A stretch of 64,000 nucleotides of DNA from contig JAHLMK010000015.1 of NCBI GenBank assembly GCA_019915135.1, positions 1,337,536-1,401,535 of the forward strand, given 5' to 3'. This DNA comes from Strobilurus pachycystidiatus. Its lineage: Eukaryota; Basidiomycota; Agaricomycetes; Agaricales; Physalacriaceae. Made by a program: the position numbers and the translations under genes. Shown here one piece after another: positions 35,345 through 45,888 of this stretch. Each line of letters begins with the position of its first letter. Positions within the stretch are counted from its first letter, which is position 1. The notes beneath the pieces are model-generated. The model ran no database searches, had not been told where the DNA came from, and saw nothing but the letters and a program-made list of their open reading frames with translations.

Positions 35345-35824
35345 ATGTCGTCGACCACCAAACCTGTTTCCAGCGAAGATTTGGTCGGACAGAAGGTGTG
35401 CACAGTGTTGAATTATCAGTAAATATAAAATAACGAGTATATGCGCCAGTATGACCGGTGCTGTATGTCTCGCCTTTAGCCAGGTTGCTCACGGAAACTA
35501 ACGGAATCGACAGTGGCGGACTTGCTGGTGAAGGCGTGCGTCTCAATACCCTTTTTGCACTCATTCGCGTCGTCTGACAGCTATCTGCAGCGGTGTAGGC
35601 TTTAGCGCAGGCGTCGTTGCCTCTGTCATTCTGTTCCGGCGTTTGTCTTTCCTTCCACTCTTGCTGCAGCCAATCTCAACTTGATTGCTACAGGACGGAC
35701 ATGGCCCATAGCATTGACTACCGGATTTGGTGCCGGAGCTGCCTACGCCGACTGCGACCGCTCCTTCAACCCCGCCAGGATACCCGGCACGCGCATCATC
35801 CCCGCCAGCGAGCAGTCAAAATAG
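35345..35824 (+). CDS. MIC10: MICOS complex subunit Mic10
   Basis: Inner-membrane protein that bends cristae junctions by oligomerising through glycine motifs. Five small exons (35345-35395, 35450-35462, 35514-35535, 35591-35640, 35694-35824) join in phase to 88 aa. The N-terminus is MSSTTKPVSSEDLVGQK, then YDRCLADLLVK. The two membrane hairpin segments are GFSAGVVASVILF and WPIALTTGFGAGAAYADC, both with the spaced glycines needed for oligomerisation. RIPGTRIIPASEQ ends the protein. The exon structure, with exons of 13 and 22 nt, hides this gene from simple ORF searches. Confidence 0.93.
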
Positions 35825-36472
35825 AGGAGGTGGATTAGGGAGGGAGCCTGCTTTTCAGTTGTACACCTGCAGAGGAAACGTTGGCAAAGACGCGCAAAGC
35901 ACAGAGATAGACAAACATATACGCATTTCCGCCATCCCCTTCACCTTCAGTGTCGTCGCTCCTGTTCTAACTCTGTATTCGCAACCAGTTGGCTTGGAGT
36001 CGCATCCTTTGGTATCAGCTTTTTCTGAGGCTCGCCCAAGTATAGCCGTTTGTAGAGAACAACTATTCCTCCATTGTCCAATTAGCGCGCCAGGAAAACT
36101 AACATGTTCTCACAAGAAGTCACTACTATCATTGGAATAGTCGCCAGAATTCGAGTTGCCTGACGAGGCGTTATCGGGACTGTGTGCTTTTCGCCTGGCT
36201 TTCGAGCGTTTTTCGCCATCAGAGGCTAGCGTCGTGATAGTCAAGATGAGAAAGAGCCTTCGGTGCGAAATTTAAAACAAGTAAGTACGCTAATTACATG
36301 ATCAAGTTCAACCAACGTTTACAAACTTGAAACATGCATACAACAAATGTCCACAACTACAGAGCTAAATCAAAACAACAAAAGACGTCAAGGAAGGGTA
36401 TCAAATAATTAAACACCTCCCAAAGTGAAAGGTCCGAAACCAATTATCAAAAATCCACCTGTTTCCATTCGA
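35825..36472. other. Convergent intergenic region
   Basis: 648 bp between MIC10 and lectin stops; nothing coding seen. A-rich near 36350-36420. Confidence 0.4.
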
Positions 36473-37062
36473 CTAGACCTTGACAAACTTCCATGTCTGA
36501 TGGACACCCTTCCACTTCCCCCACAGAGTGATGGGATCTCCGGGCACTGGGTCTCCGTAGTTCCAGAGGTCAAGGTTGTAAGTCGTGAACGGAGCGAAAA
36601 CCCTGTGCGCTCAACTCGTCAGAAAGCCCATCTCACCAGAAGTCGATTAATCCTCACCTAAACGTCGACGGATCCACCTCGTCGTGCCAGATATGCCACG
36701 GGGTGGGGTTGCTCAAAGCGACGAGATGTGTCCCGTTAGCAGGGGAGCCTGCCAAGCCGAGGTAGAGCCTGGAGAACAGAGGGTCAGCATTTCCCTTGAG
36801 TGCCACTCATTCAAGCAGTTCATACCCGGAAGACACAGAACGGAACGTCCAGGCGTTCCCTATCCAGTCCAGAGTCCACTTCTGATTGGGCCCGTTGTGG
36901 TCTGGATACCCAATGACTAAAAAACCGATGTTAACCTCCGACTTGGAAGTGGGGGACAAAGCAGGGGAACGTACTCGTCTTATTGTCCACGCCAGACAGG
37001 TCCATAACCGTGCCAGACTTGGCGTTGACAATCTTGTACGAAGTGCCGGATGAGACAGACAT
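36473..37062 (-). CDS. Ricin-B-type beta-trefoil lectin
   Basis: Single-domain carbohydrate-binding protein of the kind abundant in mushroom fruiting bodies, usually cytosolic and thought to act in defence or storage. Four exons (36975-37062, 36826-36916, 36658-36768, 36473-36602) give 139 aa, one beta-trefoil. No signal peptide. The three trefoil lobes are visible: YKIVNAKSGTVMDLSG with NQKWTLDW; LYLGLAGSPANGTHLVAL with PTPWHIW; and YNLDLWNYGDPVPGDPITLW ending in HQTWKFVKV. QxW-like motifs occur at lobe ends. Sugar specificity cannot be read from the sequence. Confidence 0.9.
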
Positions 37063-37743
37063 GGTCAAAAGTCAACTTGGTTGAAGTGGGGGGAGTCAGG
37101 GCTCCCTGAGGCAGCTTTATGTAGATTTTAATGTCGGGTGGGCTTCTGTTCGGGCGCGGATGACGTCTGAAAGCAACGTTGCAGGGTGTATATGACGCTT
37201 CTTCATTCAAAACTCACCAGTATCGTTCCTGGACAGCATGTTTCGCCACAAGGCATGTAGATCGCTCCAGTCTCCCTGTTCGGAGTTGTCAAAGTGTGGA
37301 TCAGGAGGACACATATTTCGCTGAGGTTGTACGTGTACATAAGAAGCTATTAGTATCAGAGCTTCAAGGGTGATCTCGAGAATGCCTTAGAAGAGACCCT
37401 TTACTGAAGAGACGTTGAGCATAGACGTCCGTACTCACCGCTGGGAAGCCCTTCGCGCTAATGAGGTGGAAACTGGAAAGGTCTTTTAGACGGCTGCGAG
37501 CTTGTACACAGTAGGCGGCCAGTATGCCCAGGGACGATACCCGTCAAGACCTGGTCAAGACTGACGTCAGATTATTTGGACAGAGAATGCAGAGTGCTAT
37601 ATCAGAAGGACTATCGGTGGAACAAAGGTGCGAATATCAAAAGTTGATATGACAACAGTGCCTGGGAGACTTTGTGTCTGTCAGAGACAAGTCAGAGATT
37701 CTCAGTCTGAGGTCAGAGGAAGAGCAGCCTACTGTACGTACTA
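37063..37743. other. Intergenic, lectin promoter side
   Basis: 681 bp upstream of the lectin and downstream of SEN34. No convincing gene or repeat. Confidence 0.4.
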
Positions 37744-38763
37744 TCAACCGAAGCCTGCCCATTCGATAGACAGATATGAGACCTCCTTCTTCAGGTCGTT
37801 CCAACAACAAAGGAGATGCGCCTTCTTCGTAGCAGTTCCCAGCCGCCCATGAGCGACAATCTCCACCGGTATGATGGGAGTATCAAGCGCCTCCACGATC
37901 GAGGCCGTAAAATGAGAATGGTATCTCATGGGGTCGCCTGCCATCGTCATCAGCGCGAGATGAGAAGGCAGACAGACAGAGAGGCTGACCGGGATAGACT
38001 AGATAGTCTCCACCGAACTTAATACCAGAGCCCATGAAGTAACCTTGATCCCATAGACCTCGAAAGACGCCGCACTTCGCCCTCTCTGAGAGGTCAGAGG
38101 GGTACGTCCATATGCCCGCCTCTTTGGCAGCCGTTATAGTGTCGTAACGCGCAGAGTTGGGATCAAACCACGATAGAGAGGATGAGTCGGCTGGAATCAT
38201 GATGTTGTACAATGCTGGAGGGGGTGGAGGGGGAGGAGCGTCAGGTATCTCTTTGCCAGCTTTTTTCTGTTCGCGTAGTTGTCGTTTGCGGATGGCGTCC
38301 TCGGACATGGCTTTTGAGCTGCTCTGCGAAGACTCCTTCATTTGCGAGAGTTTCAGTTGTTCTTCCATATCGTTATGCTGATCGCGTTCTGCTTGTTCGA
38401 GTTGAGCGGGGGTTGGTTCTCGATGACCGGTCCGATCGTCAATTAAGAATGCATATTCTGACGAGTGGACCAAGTAAGAAAAGAGCTGATTTGAGAGTTA
38501 TTATGTACCATTTTCGACGAGAAGGACCACTTCTTCCGGCGTCAGAACCAAAGGAATGCCGAGAAAGACGTTTTGTTGAGAGACGTGAGGCAATGTCCCA
38601 GTCAAGATCCCACAAATATGGTGCTTTGAGCGAAGGGTGGATATATCTGGGATGATTGAGCAATACTCTTCATTGAAATGGAGAAATACACGCCATCTAC
38701 ATTCCAAACATACGCCTTGTAATTGGAGACATGGATTGCAATCCGTGACTCGTCGGCGACCAT
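37744..38763 (-). CDS. SEN34: tRNA-splicing endonuclease subunit Sen34
   Basis: Catalytic subunit that cuts the 3' splice site of pre-tRNA introns within the Sen2/15/34/54 complex. Four exons (38694-38763, 38509-38646, 37990-38457, 37744-37937) give 289 aa. The N-terminal domain reads YVWNVDD, then HHICGILTGTLPHVSQQNVFLG. The C-terminal nuclease fold holds GYFMGSGIKFGGDYLVYPGD (catalytic Tyr), RYHSHF (His) and ATKKAHLLC (Lys). A Gln/Glu-rich and Pro-rich linker lies between them. The first intron has a GC donor (ATG|GCGTGT); no GT donor preserves the frame into DISTLRSKHH. Both tRNA genes in this window carry introns that are its natural substrates. Divergent from the coiled-coil gene at 38895. 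Confidence 0.94.
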
Positions 38764-38894
38764 GATCGCTCTTGACAAGCCGGGTGTCGGACATGTGATC
38801 CGCTCCTTTCCCTTCACCCACCTGGACCATCACTGGCATCAGCCTGGAAACCCGGCTCTAGTAGCGAAGACAGTCGTTCGCTGTATAACACATC
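38764..38894. promoter_or_regulatory. Compact bidirectional promoter, SEN34 and 38895 gene
   Basis: 131 bp between divergent start codons; no TATA box seen. Confidence 0.45.
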
Positions 38895-40909
38895 ATGTCG
38901 CGCATGGCAAAAGGGAATAACCTTTCCCTCGAAACCAGCCAGAAATCCCAGATTGAGGACCTCGTCCAGCGCAATCGGAAGCTCGAAAACACAAACAAAG
39001 GCCTCCGCGACGACCTCGATGCCGAAAAGGCCCACAGTCGCAGCCAACTCAACCAGGTCTACGCTAAATCTCATGCTGAGCAGAGCGAATGGCGCAAGGC
39101 CGTATCAACGCTGCAGACATGTCATTACATCTCCTCTCTCAGGATTCAGCTTGACTGGGATGCCGAGCGTCTCAATGTTATCCGCGAACAGGAGCTGGCC
39201 CGTCAGGAGAAGATTGCCCGCATCCAGCGCGACTTCAAGCTCGTCGAGTTTCAGAAGACGGAGAGCGAGCTCATGGCGCGCATATCATCTCTGGAGGACC
39301 ATGCCGACACGCTCAAGGCTGCCCATGACGAGCGCGAGGCCAAGTTCAAACGAGCAAACGCGGAATCTCTCTCCACCATCCAGAGCCTTCGTCGAGAGGT
39401 AGCTCTAAAGGAAAAGGAGTACGAGGACCTCGCGGATAAGTTGGCTGCACAACTCGAAGAGACGGCTCGACACAAGGCGGAGCACGAGAGTCTTCTGCCC
39501 AAACTGGAAAGAGCCAATCTCCTGAACGATGATGCCACCAACCAACAGGCAGAGCTCAAGCACGAGATCGACGACCTCCGACGGTCCAAGTCCGAGATGG
39601 AGCGCCAGATGGAGAAGTGGCGGTCGCGGGAAAACAAGGGCGGAGAGGATATGGAGAAGGAGAGGAAGCGGCGCATAGAGCTCGAGGCAGAGTATGAAGC
39701 TCTGCGTACGCAACACGACAAACTCGCGGAGAAGTACGCGGAGAAACAGGCCAAATACAAGAAGAGTTTGTCTGAATGGGAGGTTCGTATCTATTGTTCT
39801 CTTTCCTACACACAACTGACTGAAGAGTCTTAGGAGCACGTAAACACCCTGGAGCAAGACTTGGACGATGCCCAGAAGAACGCCGAAACAAGCAACAAAG
39901 AGATAGTCACTCTTCAGAAGAAGATCGACAAGCTCAAAGTCGCACTGGAAAAGGAAAGGATCAAGACATCGTCTCCCCATAAGGTCTTCCACCACATTTC
40001 TCTGTTTAATTACATGGAATTCATACCAATGGCTTTCACAGACATCCTCTTCTGTCGCCGGTTCTTCCATGCTTCCTAGTCCTACGCCGCGACCAAAGCC
40101 TCGAGCACCGGCGGAGCCTGAACCTGAAGCCCCAGACAGTGATACAGTCGAAGATGCTTCTGCGAAACCCAAAGCCAAACCGAATGCGCGAAAGAAGGAT
40201 AAGGTCGCTAAACAGACCGCAGACAGTGAGGTCGAGGAATTGCCACAGCCCAAGCCCAAACGGAAGGGGAAGGCAAAGGCCGCTGAGGTGGAAGACGAGG
40301 AAGGAGGTACCAGCGCGCAGGAGGTGGAGGAGGTTGTTCAAGTCAAGCCAACCCGAAAACCGAAAGGCAAGGGAAAGCCCGACAGTCATGCGAATGGTAA
40401 AGGCAAGGGCAAGGCACGCGAGGAGAGTGTAGTGGAAGTGTCCGAGGTCTTCCGTAAGGGGAAGAAACGGGCAATGGAGGAGATGGAGGAGGAGGGAGAC
40501 GACGACGAAATTGAGGAAGTGTCAGCTGAGGTTGCAGCAGCGTCGGCGGTACCAAAGGGCCGGAAACGAGCTCCTTCTAAGCCTCCCTCCGCCTCTACCG
40601 CCCTTGGCTCGAAGCAGATACATCCCTCGCGGCAGAAACCACCGTCGAAGCAGGCTGGCGAAGATACTAGTGACGACAAGCCCGCCACGAAGCGACGGAA
40701 GATCAATATTTTTACGGGTGGTGCATCTGCTAATCCCCAATTTAGCTTCAATCCTACGGTGGGTCTTAATACTACAGCAGAAGCCAAGCAGTTTCTGATC
40801 GAGTTTACAGGGAATTTTGAGCACATTGGGTATACCCACCGAACTATCGCCTGTCAAGGAGACAGAGAAAGCCCCACCCCGCGCCAAGCCTCCTTCGAAC
40901 CGGTCGTAA
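38895..40909 (+). CDS. Coiled-coil protein with basic nuclear tail
   Basis: Not recognised by name. Four exons (38895-39782, 39834-39983, 40042-40758, 40811-40909) give 617 aa. Residues 10-345 are an almost unbroken coiled coil (KSQIEDLVQRNRKLENTNKG, LAAQLEETARHKAEHESL, KLAEKYAEKQAKYKKS). Residues 350-580 are low-complexity Lys/Pro/Glu sequence with several nuclear localisation-type patches (KPKRKGKAKA, ATKRRKINIF). The short end GIPTELSPVKETEKAPPRAK contains an SPVK site typical of cyclin-dependent kinase substrates. The layout resembles spindle-pole, kinetochore or chromosome-structure proteins, an inference only. The last intron (40759-40810) is needed to reach the LSPVK ending; reading through gives an unlike tail. 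Confidence 0.8.
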
Positions 40910-41561
40910 CATCTGTGTTGTTCCACCTTTTTCAATCCATTTTTGAGTATCAATGCTAGACGAACTACCGTGAAGAAACGGTTCAACTATCTTGTAAACT
41001 GGGATGTATCGCTACATGCAGCCGCTGGTGTCCAAGACTATCATACTGTAAGAGTCTCTATCAGTTGTCTCGTCTCGACGTAACGAAGACGTCGGTCGCC
41101 GCCAGACGCTCGTCGACGATTCACCATGATGTTGATCGGAGTACAGTCGTCGGTCAACCGTTCGACCTTGATTCGTAAAACGCAATGGTCAGACTCAGGG
41201 ATCCGGTAGGTTTGAACTTTACTCAGTACTGTTGACTGGTAATTGTAACGGTGCAGTAACTGATTACTGGTAACTTTCACGATTCACTCTTGAAACTCGA
41301 TGCTCGAGCCTACTGTCTCGACTCTCGACGTCGCTCGCGCCGCGCGGCTTCGAGCTCGACGTAAAGTCGTTAAAGGTTACTCAGATCTGACAGATCTATG
41401 ACTGAGGGGGTCGGGGGTGGTATAGTATATACTTCGCCGCGGCACGCCGCCCTATACCTATTACCCTAGGGCCTATTATTATAGTAAGCACTTAAGTGAC
41501 AACTTACAAGTCTTAGGATCCTGGATCATCTGCCCAGTGCCGCTGCGCCACCCCAGAGGGC
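40910..41561. other. Probable transposon-remnant region
   Basis: No intact gene. A minus-strand open segment (41041-41280) includes RRRASGGDRRLRYVET-type sequence, which looks like repeat-derived debris. CTCGA-rich sequence follows at 41285-41360, then a hAT-end-like sequence at 41543-41555. Composition differs from neighbouring genes. Confidence 0.35.
41543..41555 (-). mobile_element. Solo hAT terminal-repeat-like sequence
   Basis: On the minus strand this reads TGGGGTGGCGCAG, sharing GGGTGGCGCAG with the ends of the intact element at 10787-16249. It starts 11 bp past the 3' end of tRNA-Gln. No partner end was found to its left within the window, so it is a truncated or diverged end. Confidence 0.45.
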
Positions 41562-41565
41562 AAAA
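41562..41565 (-). terminator. RNA polymerase III terminator of tRNA-Gln
   Basis: Four T immediately after the discriminator base on the minus strand. Confidence 0.75.
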
Positions 41566-41650
41566 AGGCACTACCAGGGTTCGAACCTGGGTTGTGGGAA
41601 ATCGTACTATGCAGTCAAAATCCCAAGTGCTGCCACTACACCATAGCGCC
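41566..41650 (-). tRNA. tRNA-Gln(TTG) with a 14-nt intron
   Basis: The acceptor arm GGCGCTA pairs with TAGTGCC (one G:U). The D region is GTGTAGTGGCAGCAC. Anticodon stem TGGGA/TCCCA closes loop TTTTGA-T with anticodon TTG. The 14-nt intron CTGCATAGTACGAT sits after position 37. The T arm is CCAGG-TTCGAAC-CCTGG. Discriminator T, usual for eukaryotic tRNA-Gln. Length 85 with intron, 71 without. Reads CAA. Confidence 0.92.
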
Positions 41651-41909
41651 TTGCAAAAATTTTAAAGAGCCATGCCTGGTGTTTGCCCAGTCGTACTACA
41701 GAATGTGGCCGTGCGCCACGATCAGTAGCATCAAGAGGATTCAAAGCGAGACCTACTAACTATTATGTTTCATTGGTAGATACATAGAGAAAATACACAT
41801 CAAGCGCTCAAGTTATACAAGTCATATCCAAGAGATTGAGCGCTGGACTGGAATGTCGGTTAAACTGCTACGATGTGAGATCGATCTCAAAGGGACAAGC
41901 TTGACGAGC

Positions 41910-43294
41910 TCACTCCAGTTCGACGCAATCACCGACCCGCCTCGCATATAGGTGCAGTTGTTGCCCCTGTACACCCTTCTGCCTGACCGCCCGCACGTAG
42001 TTCGCATAGCCCTGCTTATGGAAGGGGATCTCGAAGGGCCATCCTCTCGACTTTGCCATGGGAGGATCGCCAGGCGAAGTGCGTAGTAAGATACTGCGCC
42101 TTCGGTCCCAGAGAAAGATAGTCTGGCCCTGATACTGTCCATTGTGACTGTAAGTCGCAGGCATCTGCGTGAGGACGAGAAACCGCTCGTCCCCATATTC
42201 GTTACGAGGACAGTCGGTGATGTTAGAGGATCCGCTGTACTTGATAGCTTCTTGTTCTATGGCGTAACCACTTTCCGGAATGAAATCAACATAGGTGCGG
42301 GCGGATATGTAGAGTTTGTCGGAGGGGAAACTTGCGGGATCGGTTAAAAGGCGTTTAGACAACTTGCAAATGGCCTGGAGCGCGGTGTTAATGCAATTGA
42401 CATAAAAACAGTTGAATGAGCCCCACGAACCTTGTGTTCCGCCCAGTCGCTCTTGTTACATTCCGAGCCACAATAGAACTTGTGAAGGGCGTTGGAAGTC
42501 TGAAGTACTATGAAAACGAACGAGCTTACCACAGACTTGCAACTACATGGAAATCAGAAAACGATGCGCATACGGTCCAAGCAAGGGAAACGTACGAGTT
42601 ACAGACGAGTTTCTCAGCCGGTTTACTACAAGCATTGCAGGTTGTTCCCGAGATGATTCTCGCAGGTATGCCAGTCGAGATTTCTTCGAGTGCCCTGGGT
42701 GTTCAATGTAAGAATGGGCGAGGTCAGACATACTCTTGTCTCATACCTCCATCGAAGTCTGAGGCAAGGAACAAAAAAGCTGATTCTGGTTTCTTTGACC
42801 ACATCACGAGAAAGACCGCTCCAGTGTGACTGCAGTTCCTCTATACAGGCCGGATCGAGGAGACTGGAGTTGTAGGAAAGAAGCCTGGCGAACATGCGTA
42901 AGTGGGCCTCCGGCGTCTCTATACCACTCATTAAGTGTCTTTGCATCTTCTCCCGTACTTGAGCCTGTGAGGCTCCAGGCATGCCTTCGCCTAACTTGTT
43001 TTGGAGATGAAGAGTAAATTGTGAACCTCCCTGGAAGAGCGATGAGTTTGAGCTCGTAGTCAAAGACCAGCGAACAAAATGACCTTTGGGCGACCTTCCA
43101 TATACGAGTATCGAATGAAAATCAGCGGCATCTTGGGCGTCTGCATCATAGGGACAATGGGGCCTACTCAAAGTGAGCAACTCTGATGAGGTCAAAACTA
43201 AAGTCATACCCTTAGCGGAGTGCCCAAATTTGGTCTCTTGAACCGTTTCACGACTCATCCTCTCTCCTCCACGTACGATCCGTAATAGACTCAT
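41910..43294 (-). CDS. MYND zinc-finger protein
   Basis: Five exons (42747-43294, 42596-42694, 42530-42542, 42431-42478, 41910-42374) give 390 aa; exon 3 is only 13 nt. The MYND finger is assembled across four exons: CNACSKPAEKLVCNSCKS, then FYCGSECNKSDWAEHK, then AICK, which supplies all eight ligands (C-C-C-C-C-C-H-C). The long N-terminal part (about 180 residues) and the C-terminal part (DFIPESGYAIEQEAIKY, FLWDRRRSILL) are unlike characterised MYND proteins; many such single-finger proteins occur in Agaricomycetes. MYND fingers bind proline-rich partner peptides. Role unknown. The next gene upstream (43678-44541) is co-oriented. Confidence 0.85.
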
Positions 43295-43677
43295 GACTCT
43301 CGTGTACCATGTAAACTCGTGAGGATACTCAAATGAGATGATAAGGAACGTTCAGTACCAGATGCTGTGAGTTGGGTGAGGGGAAACCAAACTGTTTCCG
43401 GTCCAGTTCTCCACTGTCGAGACTGGGAACCGAAACCAGTTGGTTTGACCTGATGTCGAGCAGAGTGCTTTGGATCCGATAACCCTGCACTCTGCTCTAA
43501 CATCCAGACACCAAATGTTCCTTCTTCTCTCTGCTGTCTCTCTATCTTTATACTCTAGCGGACGGGTGGGTGGGCCAAAGAATCGAAAATCCGAAGACGC
43601 CAGTGATATGTGCTGCGTCTCTCGGAGCTCTCAGATCGTAGGTGGTAGTGAGAAGCGAAGCGAAACGGGATCACGTG
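43295..43677. other. Intergenic, promoter of the MYND gene
   Basis: 383 bp between co-oriented genes; nothing else supported. Confidence 0.4.
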
Positions 43678-44541
43678 TCAGTTCGCGTCAGCGTGAAACA
43701 TCGCTCCGATTCCTCCTTTCCGCGCCAGCCCCCTCGGAGCTCTTATTCTGATCTGATCCCACAGCTGGTACAGAAAACGACGCGTTCAATTCGGATAACA
43801 GCCGAAGCAGAGACAACGCACCTTTTTACCAGGATCGGGCCAAGTCACTTGTTTGACATCAAGGATCTCTATGACGAGCATACGAGTATTGACAGGATCG
43901 TGAACATGGAACGACACGAATGGCGTATCTGCGCCTCCTGGATACAAGACATGAGGGAAATGATATGAGAGGCGACCAGAGCACTCACCCTCCCTCGTTA
44001 CATCTAAAGCGGCACTGGACATCTTGGCCTTTGTTCCGACCCACGCTCCCTGGATACCCTTAGGTGGGTTCATGGCAGATCCCTGCATGTTTTCCGTCTG
44101 CGTAAAAGCCGACATGGAGAAATGGCGGAAAACGTAAGAATTCAGTCTTTCCGCGTCTTTGAACCCATCCATCTGGACAGCGCCTATCCTGTCTGATCTG
44201 AGCTCGGGATGCGCTTTTTGCCAGTCTGGCCAGGAAGGAATTGTGCTAGGATCGATTTTTGGCGATTCGCAGAAGGCTTTGGTGGGAAAATAGTTGTCCA
44301 TTCGCTGCGAGTCCCAAAGGGCCAGACGAAGACGCCGCTCGACTTCTGCGTCCGGGGTAGACGAAGGGATGCTCTCAGTGAAGCCCAAACTGTGCAGCCA
44401 GATCAAGCAATCTGTCCTGTTCATGGAGCTGAACGCGCCGTTGTCGACAGAGGGGTCGGCGACGCGCATGTTGGCAGCTATCGCAGCGATTTCTGCGTCG
44501 GTAGGAACTTGCACATCATAATCGTAGGCTGCTGCAGCCAT
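43678..44541 (-). CDS. Unknown 251-aa protein
   Basis: Not recognised. Three exons (43989-44541, 43822-43937, 43678-43764) give 251 aa. It begins MAAAAYDYDVQVPTDAEIAA and holds a helical N-terminal half (LIWLHSLGFTESIP, EVERRLRLALWDS) and a strand-rich second half (FVSFHVHDPVNTRMLVIEIL). It ends basic. The first intron (51 nt) is a multiple of three but has strong GTGAGT and CAG borders and removing it gives a tidier join. Codon use and intron style match the neighbouring genes. It may belong with the MYND gene just downstream, since such proteins are often found next to each other in mushrooms, but this is speculative. Confidence 0.7.
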
Positions 44542-45888
44542 GATGATGATGGTGAAAGAGTGGCGAATTTGAAAATAAACCAGGATGTTCGGCTGGCCGC
44601 CGAACTTAGAATGCAACATTGCAAAGGCGCAGCTATCTATAGTTTCAAGCTTCCATCTCTCACATCTAGAGCGTAGCAGCGCTTACTGTTATAACCCTCA
44701 ATAAATTTGTGATAAAGTTTTGCCAATCAACGAGATCAACGCTCTTACTTGGACATGTAGGGCTTGCTCATATGACAGGTAGCTATATCGACGCTTTTGC
44801 TAAGACATGTAGCTCTGAGCCATGTAGTAGCTATATTGACGCGTGCTAATAAATATAGGCTAGGTTACCTGGCAGGCCATGACAAGTCCTGACAATTGCG
44901 AGATAGCGCTCTGTGAGCTCATCGGCCGGATCTTACCACGGTCGCTTCAACTTACCACTTGTACCAACATGTCAAGTGCTATGTACCACTCGACGTACCA
45001 TGTCCTTCTGTCCATTGAGGTACATGAACACATCTTTGCCTCCTTCTCTTTTTGGATTCTCCTCATGATCGTCAGTCGAGCATTCGATTTTAGTATACGC
45101 GCTACGCCACATCGGATCGCACCGTCCGAAGAATTTCCAATATGTTTGCCGACGGAGAGCGGACCGTATCCGCCACGCCCTTGGGGTGAATAATTTCGAG
45201 ATTGTTCCGCCAGTAGAACTGATGGGCCGCCCACATGGGCCGAGCAGACGTCCCAATTCCGCCAGCGTTTTTGCCGGGCCTGCCGGCGTATCTGGCATCG
45301 CCTGCCAGCGTCTGAGCTTCGATCTGCCAGCGGGTCCGCCCGGGTAGCGAGCACATCCAATCAAAACCGCCAGCGGCATCAGACCTTCACGTCAGCGCCG
45401 CGCTGCAAACGCGCTCGCATATCTCAACCGCCCGGCCAAGGGAGGACTACCACTGCCCGCCCACCTGTCGTCATTTTCCTAGCGCCAGCGCCTCCCGCCT
45501 CATTTCGTTTAATCTCCCAGACTCTCCAGGCGACCATTTGTCCTCCAAGTGGCGCACGTTTAGATCATTTCTCACCCGAGTGTCTTGAATGTGTGTACAC
45601 TACCAGTAGTTTTGCAATCAAATTGCCGTACCGATGCATTGCCAATTTGAAATCGGATGAGATCCTACCCCTGCAGCTGCCCAGGTCACCCTTGAGTATT
45701 ATGTAGATTCGAAATAGATTAGAGAGCCATCAAATCTAGTCAAATCTCCGATCGGGCACACTTCGGGCACGGCTGGCTCACGCCATTTTTGATGGCCGTC
45801 GCTCTCTCTTGTGAACGACGACCTCCGCGTCGTTAGCCCGAGACCGTCCGCGTGTAATTTTACCCTCAACCATCGCATCACACTCACC
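44542..45888. other. 1.35-kb boundary region before the accessory block
   Basis: No gene supported. Contains an imperfect tandem repeat (44752-44844) and, at 45255-45375, at least four GCCAGCG words in a GC-rich stretch. It separates the resident-gene part of the window from the block beginning at 45889. Confidence 0.4.
44752..44844. repeat. Imperfect tandem direct repeat
   Basis: Two neighbouring units, each starting GACATGTAG and ending GTAGCTATAT(C/T)GACGC, about 40-43 bp long with internal differences. Confidence 0.6.

Noticed and set aside
36473..37062. Possible toxin chain associated with the ricin-B-type lectin
   Set aside because: Only a single trefoil is encoded and no catalytic A-chain-like gene lies nearby.
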